From contig NZ_JACVAB010000005.1 in the NCBI RefSeq assembly GCF_014851585.1, forward strand, positions 248,001-312,000: a stretch of DNA of 64,000 nt, given 5' to 3'. The stretch is from Agrobacterium sp. AGB01 (GTDB lineage Bacteria; Pseudomonadota; Alphaproteobacteria; Rhizobiales; Rhizobiaceae). Made by a program: the position numbers and the translations under genes. Position 1 is the first letter of the stretch, and each line of letters starts with the position of its first letter. Shown here piece after piece: positions 58,364-64,000 of this stretch. The notes beneath the pieces are model-generated. The model saw nothing but the letters and a program-made list of their open reading frames with translations, was not told the DNA's origin and made no database searches.

Positions 58364-60508
58364 CTACTTGATTGGCGGAGAAGCCTTACCAAGCTTTACC
58401 GATGGCTCACGGCCCCAGACACGAAGTTTGCCAAGTTCCGAAACGAAAGCTGACAGGCCCTCTTCTCCGGGCAAAGCCAGAACGCCTTCATCAAGGTCTG
58501 CAATCCCCGCTTTTTCAAGCAGCGGGAGCGCTGATTGATCGTAACCGATGAATTTGCAGTGCTGAAAAGCGTCGGCCACAAAGTCTCTGGCAGTCGCCTC
58601 ATTCACCAGGTCGTCAATCGCATCGGTCGACGTGAGAATGGCCACGGCATCGAACAGGACCGACGGTCCGCCATCGATCATATGCTGAGCCTCGATCCAA
58701 CTCCCATCAGAGGCTTCTACCCCACCTACCTTGGGCGCAATCAGCTCGACAACACCTTTTTCCTTTATGATGGCATCTGTCAGACCTTTCAGCAGCCTGG
58801 CATCCACACCATCGGTGACCAGAATACCAAGTTTTCGCCCTTCGAAGCGCTGGGGCCCGTTTTCGATGATACTGAGCGCGGGGGATGGCTCCAGATCCTG
58901 GCGCGTTGGTACCGCAGCGTCAGCAGGCTTTGGCAGTTTCTTGATGCCGAGCTTCTGGGAAACAGTCGTGGCAAGCGTCTCATCGATGTTTAAAAGATGG
59001 GATATCATGCGCTCGCGAATGACCGGGATTTCAACCTTGCTGAGTTCAAATGTCAAAGCAGCGGCGATGTGGCGCTGTTCCGGTGGTGTTTGGCTGATAA
59101 AGAATTGCCTTGCTTGGCTATAGTGGTCAGCAAAGCTCTCCGGACGTAGCCGGGCTTTTGCCCCCTGTTCTTCGGCGGGGAAATGCCGGTACCCACGGGT
59201 CGGCGATTCCCGCGGCCCTTCGCCAAACGAGTTCGGCTGGTAATTGACCTTACCGACAGGATTGCGCATTGCCATATGACCGTCCTGTTGGAAATGTGCA
59301 AACGGACACTTCGGGGCATTGATAGGCAGGTGCGTGAAATTCGGCCCGCCCAGGCGTTTCAATTGTGTGTCGAGGTAAGAAAAGTTGCGGCCCTGCAAAA
59401 GAGGGTCGTTACTGAAATCGATGCCCGGAGGTACGTTCTGCGTCATGAAGGCAACCTGCTCGGTTTCCGCGAAGAAGTTGTCTGGCATGCGGTCAAGGAC
59501 CAGCCGCCCGATCGGCTGAGGCTTGATGATTTCCTCTGGGATGAGTTTCGTCGGGTCGAGTACGTCGAAATCAAAGCTGTCGGCGAACGCCTGATCGAAA
59601 AGCTGGACCTGCAGCTCCCATTCCGGGAAGTTGCCTGACTGGATGGCGTTCCAGAGATCGCGACGGTGGAAGTCCGGGTCGGCGCCGTTGATTTTGACCG
59701 CTTCGTTCCAGGCCACGGACTGAAGGCCCAGTTTTGGCTTCCAGTGGAATTTAACGAAAGTCGACTCCTCCTTGGCATTCACCATGCGGAAGGTGTGCAC
59801 CCCGAAACCTTCCATGAAGCGGAAGGACCGCGGTATGGCACGGTCGGACATGGTCCACATGACCATGTGCATACTCTCCGGAGTGAGACTGATGAAATCC
59901 CAGAAATTGTCATGGGCCGTCTGCGCTTGGGGGAAAGCCCTATCCGGCTCCTGCTTGGCCGCATGAATGAGGTCCGGGAATTTGATGGCGTCCTGGATAA
60001 AAAAGACCGGAATGTTGTTGCCCACCAGATCCCAGTTGCCTTCCTGTGTGTAGAGCTTGACGGCAAACCCGCGCACATCGCGTGCGAGGTCGGCAGACCC
60101 CTTGTTTCCGGCTACGGTCGAGAAACGTACGAAGGCGGGCGTCTTTTCGCCTTTACGCTGTAGGAAATCAGCTTTCGTGTAGGCGGCAAAAGAATCGTAC
60201 GTTTCGAAGAATCCATGCGCACCATAACCGCGCGCATGCACGACCCGTTCGGGAATCCGCTCGTGGTCGAAATGAAACATCTTCTCACGGAAGTGAAAGT
60301 CGTCGACGACGAGTGGTCCCAGGGCCCCGATGCGCAGTGAGTTCTGGTCGTCCGCAATTGGTCCGCCCTGGGCGGTGGTCAATATGGGTGTGTCGCCTTC
60401 GGCTATCTGGTGTAGTTCGCCACCCGGCCCGCGCTGTAGCGTCACATCGTGTATCGTGGCGGTATCGGGTGCGGAATGCGGCGATTTAGCGGTTGTGTTC
60501 TTGGCCAT
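58364..60508 (-). CDS. katE: Large-subunit catalase (HPII type)
   Basis: A 714-residue haem catalase, which converts hydrogen peroxide to water and oxygen. ATG 60508 follows AGGAGC; the longer frame to 60574 has no site. The catalytic His is in [11 protein letters not shown], the Asn in the NIPVFFIQD region and the proximal haem Tyr in FSYLDTQ. The C-terminal part (about residues 560-710; [22 protein letters not shown]...) is the flavodoxin/DJ-1-like domain that distinguishes the large catalases. In E. coli katE is under general-stress control; here the surrounding genes are also stress-related, although no EcfG-type element was seen directly upstream. Confidence 0.96.
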   Translation of the reverse strand: MAKNTTAKSPHSAPDTATIHDVTLQRGPGGELHQIAEGDTPILTTAQGGPIADDQNSLRIGALGPLVVDDFHFREKMFHFDHERIPERVVHARGYGAHGFFETYDSFAAYTKADFLQRKGEKTPAFVRFSTVAGNKGSADLARDVRGFAVKLYTQEGNWDLVGNNIPVFFIQDAIKFPDLIHAAKQEPDRAFPQAQTAHDNFWDFISLTPESMHMVMWTMSDRAIPRSFRFMEGFGVHTFRMVNAKEESTFVKFHWKPKLGLQSVAWNEAVKINGADPDFHRRDLWNAIQSGNFPEWELQVQLFDQAFADSFDFDVLDPTKLIPEEIIKPQPIGRLVLDRMPDNFFAETEQVAFMTQNVPPGIDFSNDPLLQGRNFSYLDTQLKRLGGPNFTHLPINAPKCPFAHFQQDGHMAMRNPVGKVNYQPNSFGEGPRESPTRGYRHFPAEEQGAKARLRPESFADHYSQARQFFISQTPPEQRHIAAALTFELSKVEIPVIRERMISHLLNIDETLATTVSQKLGIKKLPKPADAAVPTRQDLEPSPALSIIENGPQRFEGRKLGILVTDGVDARLLKGLTDAIIKEKGVVELIAPKVGGVEASDGSWIEAQHMIDGGPSVLFDAVAILTSTDAIDDLVNEATARDFVADAFQHCKFIGYDQSALPLLEKAGIADLDEGVLALPGEEGLSAFVSELGKLRVWGREPSVKLGKASPPIK

Positions 60509-60561
60509 GGTGGGCTCCTGATGAACTGGGTTCGACGGGCGCCTGCGGCCCGAAAGCAGAA

Positions 60562-60584
60562 AGGCCGCCCCCAAAGGGCGGCCT
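60562..60584 (-). terminator. Hairpin between DUF892 gene and katE
   Basis: AGGCCGCCC and GGGCGGCCT pair over 9 bp around CCAAA. On the minus strand it comes 20 bases after the stop of the DUF892 gene and is followed by TTTC, so it is a weak or partial terminator for that gene, perhaps allowing some read-through into katE. Confidence 0.65.
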
Positions 60585-60603
60585 GATCCGTAGTGTCGGT
60601 AGT

Positions 60604-61110
60604 CTAGCTGGCTTTTTTCATCGTGCCTTTGGCATTGGCTGAAGATTCACCGAGCGCCGTGAGCTTCTGGTCCGTGGCAATCTCTTCCTGCAAGGTGGCA
60701 TCCAGTAACGAGGCCGCCTCCTTCATTCCAAGCTGGCTGGCCCAGGACTTCAGCGTGCCATAACGGGCGATCTCATAGTGCTCGACAGCCTGCGCGGAAG
60801 AAATCAGTCCGGCATCGAGCGCTGCCGTGCCTTTGTAATCCTCCATGATCTCTTCGCCTTCTGCGAGAATGCCTTGTATAGCTTCGCATGTCTTGCCGCG
60901 AGCGGGCTTGCCAAGAAGCTCGAAAATCTGCTCCAGACGCTCGATCTGAACCTGAGTTTCGTCGCGATGCTGGAGGAAGCCAGCCTTGCCTTCTTCTGAT
61001 TGCGCGGCGCGCGCCATTTTCGGCAAGGCCTTCAGGATCTGTTTTTCAGCGAAGTAAATGTCCTTGAGCGTCTCGAGGAAAAGGTCGTTCAATGTTTTTT
61101 CGTTAGCCAT
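60604..61110 (-). CDS. DUF892 ferritin-like protein (YciE type)
   Basis: A 168-residue four-helix-bundle protein. ATG 61110 follows [38 protein letters not shown] is the start of the DUF892 domain, and acid and histidine residues in [17 protein letters not shown] and [13 protein letters not shown] provide a di-iron-type site. Family members (YciE/YciF) are stress-induced and their function is unresolved. It is the third gene after the EcfG-type promoter at 62186-62210. Confidence 0.88.
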   Translation of the reverse strand: MANEKTLNDLFLETLKDIYFAEKQILKALPKMARAAQSEEGKAGFLQHRDETQVQIERLEQIFELLGKPARGKTCEAIQGILAEGEEIMEDYKGTAALDAGLISSAQAVEHYEIARYGTLKSWASQLGMKEAASLLDATLQEEIATDQKLTALGESSANAKGTMKKAS

Positions 61111-61184
61111 TGGTGTTGTCCTATTTCTTAAAGGGGGTGAACTGAAACTTGAAAACACGCCTCTTATTGGCGGGCTTTGTCGGG

Positions 61185-61793
61185 CTAGAGACCAGCGCCT
61201 GTGCGGCGATAGCGGTTACGTTCCTGCTCGATTTCCTCGGCGGGGTAGGGGTCAAGGGTGTCGTCGAAACGCGTCCAACCCTGCTCCTGGTAAGCGGCTC
61301 GCCGCTCTGTCGGATCAACCAGGTTCGAGCGCTTCAGAATTGCGTCTGCTTGTGGAGCGAGCGTGTCCTCGACTTTAGCCGTTACCAGCGTTCCGCCGCG
61401 GCGAACGCCTTCGGCATAGACGTGCGCGTCGTCTTCGGTTACGCCCGAGCTTGTCATGGCACCGATTATCCCGCCAGTCGCGCCGCCTGCGACTGCGCCT
61501 GCAACGGCACCGGCAGCTGTGGCGGCCAGCCATCCGGCGGCCACGACCGGTCCAACGCCTGGGATTGCCATCAGACCGAGACCCGTGAGCAGGCCACCAG
61601 TGCCGCCAATGGCGGCACCTATGCCGGCACCTGTGCCAGCGCCCTCGGCTGCATTTGAATTGTCCGCGTGCCGATCGTCCGCATTGTGAGAAACGATACT
61701 GATGTCGCTGGATTTTACGCCCGCTGACTCAAGCGCGCCGACAGCTGCGCTTGCATCGGAATAGTTGTCGAAAAGGCCGGTTACAGTTTTCAT
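61185..61793 (-). CDS. General stress protein with glycine-zipper segment
   Basis: A 202-residue protein. MKTVTGLFDNYSDASAAVGALESAGVKSSDISIVSHN is the N-terminal domain of 'general stress protein 17M'-like families. Residues about 50-110 are a long Gly/Ala-rich zipper (GTGAGIGAAIGGTGGLLTGLGLMAIPG...) that may insert into or against a membrane, and a second ferredoxin-like half (GGTLVTAKVED) follows. AGGAA precedes the ATG. It lies 27 bases from the PepSY-type gene on the same strand, so both are likely transcribed from the EcfG-type promoter. Confidence 0.8.
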   Translation of the reverse strand: MKTVTGLFDNYSDASAAVGALESAGVKSSDISIVSHNADDRHADNSNAAEGAGTGAGIGAAIGGTGGLLTGLGLMAIPGVGPVVAAGWLAATAAGAVAGAVAGGATGGIIGAMTSSGVTEDDAHVYAEGVRRGGTLVTAKVEDTLAPQADAILKRSNLVDPTERRAAYQEQGWTRFDDTLDPYPAEEIEQERNRYRRTGAGL

Positions 61794-61820
61794 AATTGAA
61801 ATTCCTATTGTTATATTGGG

Positions 61821-62135
61821 TTACTTCGCGACGACATTGCCCTGATAGTCGAGTGCGACCGAAGCGGACTTGCCGTCCTTCACGCCGGTGGCCATCCAGA
61901 TGCCATTGTCATCCTTTTTCAGGTCCTTGACGGAGAACCCTGCTTCTTCGATCCGTTTTTTCGCCTGTGCTTCGGTGAAGCTGTTTGCCCCTTCAACGGG
62001 TGCGGTGGCATTCCTAGGCTGCGGTGTGGCGATAGCTGGTGTCGTTGCATCAGAGTTCGCGGTCGGCGCTGTCTGAGCGAATGCGCAAACCGCGCTGGCG
62101 CTGAGCAGCGCCGCGGCAAGCATATAATTTTTCAC
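61821..62135 (-). CDS. PepSY-like exported small protein
   Basis: A 104-residue exported protein starting at GTG 62135 after AGAGGA. Signal peptide MKNYMLAAALLSASAVCAFA, then a Thr/Ala/Pro-rich linker and a folded C-terminal part (TEAQAKKRIEEAGFSVKDLKKDDNGIWMATGVKDGKSASVALDYQGNVVAK) of the PepSY/SmpA-like type. It is probably periplasmic. The EcfG-type promoter is 51 bases upstream. Confidence 0.8.
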   Translation of the reverse strand: MKNYMLAAALLSASAVCAFAQTAPTANSDATTPAIATPQPRNATAPVEGANSFTEAQAKKRIEEAGFSVKDLKKDDNGIWMATGVKDGKSASVALDYQGNVVAK

Positions 62136-62714
62136 TGGGGTATTCCTCTCGTTTGGAGCTCGTAGTTACGAACTCCTCAGTCCCTAACCCCAGGACCCGG
62201 CAATTGTTCCATGCTGCTGGAGACTAGTTTGACTTGCCGACTGACCTGAGCGGGCCACACGCCCGGTTTTGAAGAGCGCTCACAGACCAACAGCGGAAAT
62301 AATGGGGGGCACGGATGTCGCGGGGACGCCAGGGCGACCGACCACTGGTGCTTTGACCATCTGCCTGACGAATATCTAAGGGGATAAAAGCTTTCATCGA
62401 GTTTCATGGTGGACGCGTGAAGTGCTGACGCATTGTCTCGGGTTCTCTCGTACCCCTGGCGCGACTACTTCGTTGGGCAAGGACGGCATGAATGGCCGAA
62501 ACCAGTTGAGATGGGACACGGCTTGTTCCAACTCAGCTTAGCCTGCTGAAAACCTTGCTCCGATCGGCGACGTCAGTGTCGGAGTGCTTTGCACATGCCA
62601 GTGCCGCCGATTTGAGCTGTGTGGCCCGGCGATCGATGGTTTACCGAGAGGCGGGCGCGCTCGTCTTTTCGCCTCATCTTGCTCCTAGCGTAAGACATCA
62701 AGAAGGAGACAGAC
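62136..62714. other. Intergenic region with EcfG-type promoter
   Basis: Almost 580 bases between divergent genes. The left end holds the EcfG-type promoter of the PepSY gene. The remainder has only short frames without ribosome-binding sites and nothing recognised. Confidence 0.45.
62186..62210 (-). promoter_or_regulatory. EcfG-type general stress promoter
   Basis: On the minus strand GGAAC (62206-62210) and GTT (62186-62188) with exactly 17 bases between them, 51 bases before the PepSY gene start. The downstream genes (PepSY, general stress protein, DUF892 protein) are typical members of that regulon. Confidence 0.7.
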
Positions 62715-62987
62715 ATGCTGAAATATAGCCTCATCTTTGCCCTCCCGATTATGGCAACGCTCGCCGCTTGCTCCTCTGCTGATGTGCAAAAAGAAACGGC
62801 GCAGGAAGTACGGCCAATGGACGAAGTGCCAGTTCAAAAGACCCTGCCGAACGGAGATCGGGAATATGCTTATCGAAGTGGTTGCTTGGTCGTACTGGAG
62901 CCAAAGCGTGCTGTGGTGAAGAGTGAAAGTGCCAACTGTCAGCTACACCACCGCGATATTTCTTTACTCTACGCCTCTGGCGATTGA
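62715..62987 (+). CDS. Small lipoprotein
   Basis: A 90-residue lipoprotein with AAGGAGA before the ATG. The signal peptide ends in the lipobox LAAC (Cys19), after which comes a charged mature part with two more cysteines (SGCLVVLEPKRAVVKSESANCQLHHRD). No family recognised. It would sit in the inner or outer membrane; the residue after the lipid-linked Cys is Ser, so outer membrane is likely. Confidence 0.75.
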   Translation: MLKYSLIFALPIMATLAACSSADVQKETAQEVRPMDEVPVQKTLPNGDREYAYRSGCLVVLEPKRAVVKSESANCQLHHRDISLLYASGD

Positions 62988-63113
62988 TTTCACCACACGC
63001 GTGAAAATGGCCATCGTGTCTCGCTGGATGATCGTGAGTTCTTCACGCCTCCTGCTTCCATGGCCTAACCAACATGCTGTTGGATTGCCGGTTCGAACCC
63101 GGCCAAAGGCAAG

Positions 63114-64000
63114 TTACCTCGAAGCCTCGTTGAGTTGTTTCGCTTGCACGGGAGCCGGCCCCGATGATCTCCGCTCAATGAATGTCGATGCAATAAGAAT
63201 GCGTCTTGCCGGAACCGAGAGGTCGCGCGTTTCAAGCCGTTCCAGCAAAAGCCGAAGCGCCGTTGCACCCATTTCCAGGCCCTGTACTTTAATCGTCGTA
63301 AGTTGTGGAGATATCTGGGTTGCAGCGGAGAAGTCGCCAAAGCCGACAACCGACATATCTTCGGGAATCCTGAAGCCGCGGGCTAGAAGCTCGGAAACCG
63401 CGGTCAGTGCCAACCCGTCATGAGCGCAAAACATTGCCGTGGGGAGGACGCCGGATTTCTGGAGTGTTAACAGGGCCGGGATAAAGCCGCCGTCTTCTGC
63501 AAAACGCAGGTCATGGAGTTCTGCATCCGGGCAACCCTCCAGGCTCTCCCTCAGACCATAGTATCGCTCCCGTCGTCCGCGATATCCTTCTTCCCCCTGA
63601 AGAAAGACGATCTTGCGGTGGCCAAGACCAAGCAGATATTCACCCACAGCAATTCCGGCCTCATGATCGGTTCCGCCCACATGATCCGCCTGCTCCAGAG
63701 GGGAAACCCAGCCCAGCCGGACCACGGGTACACCTGACGCTTTGACGATATCAAGCGTGGTCTGCTCGTGAGGGCCAACAAGAATGATGCCAGCGCTATC
63801 TTTGGCCATTGCCTCTACGCGATTGGCATCGTGGGTCCACTGCAACCGAACCGGCTGGCCGAGCCGGTGGGCCTCCCGTTGCATGCCATCTTGCAGCATC
63901 GTGCGCAGCTCATAGCTGACACTATCCACTTTATCATGGAAGATGAGGGTGATTTCGCGCTGTTCCTCAATCGGCTTTTGCCGGTTGTACCCGAGTGCGG
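63114..64000 (-). CDS. LacI-family regulator (partial, N-terminus off window)
   Basis: The frame is open from the right edge to a stop at 63114, about 295 codons. The part in view begins ALGYNRQKPIEEQREITLIFHDK, the link between the LacI helix-turn-helix and the periplasmic-binding-protein-like domain. Then come IILVGPHEQTTLDIV, HVGGTDHEAGIAVGEYLLGLGHRKIVFLQG, FCAHDGLALTAVSELLARGFRIPEDMSVVGFGD and TTIKVQGLEMGATALRLLLERL, all usual in the family. The DNA-binding domain lies outside the window. It would sense a sugar or nucleoside-like ligand. No target gene is visible. Confidence 0.92.
   Translation of the reverse strand, partial: ALGYNRQKPIEEQREITLIFHDKVDSVSYELRTMLQDGMQREAHRLGQPVRLQWTHDANRVEAMAKDSAGIILVGPHEQTTLDIVKASGVPVVRLGWVSPLEQADHVGGTDHEAGIAVGEYLLGLGHRKIVFLQGEEGYRGRRERYYGLRESLEGCPDAELHDLRFAEDGGFIPALLTLQKSGVLPTAMFCAHDGLALTAVSELLARGFRIPEDMSVVGFGDFSAATQISPQLTTIKVQGLEMGATALRLLLERLETRDLSVPARRILIASTFIERRSSGPAPVQAKQLNEASR

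Noticed and set aside
63087..63103. tRNA-like T-arm (GCCGG-TTCGAAC-CCGGC), with a hairpin to its left
   Set aside because: The T-arm is perfect, but no matching acceptor strand, D-arm or 7-base anticodon loop can be built, and no CCA follows. It could be a tRNA remnant, but that cannot be supported.
1..64000. CRISPR arrays, rRNA operons, phage genes
   Set aside because: Nothing with regular spaced repeats, rRNA-like blocks or phage structural genes was seen on either strand.

Overview
The window looks like chromosome, or a large stable replicon, of a plant- or soil-associated alphaproteobacterium of the Hyphomicrobiales (Rhizobiales). Brucella/Ochrobactrum or a near relative fits best. Pointers are a type II glutamine synthetase (GlnII), a BA14K-type surface protein, DUF1127 and DUF1488 proteins, EcfG-type general-stress promoters (GGAAC-N17-GTT) and a VirA/VirG/VirH-like gene set. 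Assignment below order level is inference. I see no rRNA, complete tRNA, CRISPR array, transposase or phage gene.

Layout. 1-6.7 kb: the end of a GntR regulator, a TIGR04076 protein, an aldo/keto reductase, an orphan branched-chain-amino-acid-type binding protein, a BA14K-like exported protein, a ketopantoate-reductase-like enzyme and glnII with a sigma-54-like promoter. 7-10 kb: a phytase-like exported esterase, a DUF1127 protein, a second-type peptide deformylase and a small exported protein.

10.3-34.4 kb is the unusual part. A VirA-like sensor kinase (20545-23070) and a VirG-like regulator (23863-24603) sit with a CYP103/VirH-like P450 (13981-15189), a second related P450 (10317-11492), c-type cytochromes including a MauG/CCP-like di-haem protein that overlaps the kinase gene, two types of alpha/beta hydrolase, a LigB/LigA ring-opening dioxygenase, an M20 amidohydrolase, a GMC oxidoreductase, a cupin, a PAP2 membrane protein and a polyamine-type binding protein. 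No type IV secretion or T-DNA processing gene is present. vir-box-like dodecamers precede several of these genes, with one exact match upstream of the polyamine-binding protein. The simplest reading is a stand-alone plant-phenolic sensing and catabolism/detoxification regulon using the virulence-type sensor without the virulence machinery. An almost exact 950-bp repeat carrying one alpha/beta hydrolase gene brackets the core of this region in direct orientation. A palindrome, TTATCGCGATAA, lies in both copies and a shorter form lies in front of an OhrR/MarR-type redox regulator at 34.3 kb.

34.4-43.5 kb: a four-gene minus-strand glycan-assembly operon of very large fused proteins (GT; GT+UDP-galactopyranose mutase; GT+Gfo/Idh/MocA+zinc-type dehydrogenase; GT+clan-A glycosidase). 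43.9-46.6 kb: a two-component system with a divergent exported OB-fold-like protein. 46.8-49.1 kb: small stress-type proteins. 49.3-55.2 kb: gamma-glutamyltransferase, GntR regulator and an SsuABC/TauABC-type ABC transporter, with a divergent fumarylacetoacetate-hydrolase-family gene. 55.6-63 kb: stress genes (EcfG-type promoters, cold-shock protein, DJ-1/PfpI, catalase KatE, DUF892 ferritin-like protein, PepSY protein, lipoprotein). The window ends inside a LacI-family regulator.

All assignments come from reading the sequence and remembered family motifs; no database search was run.
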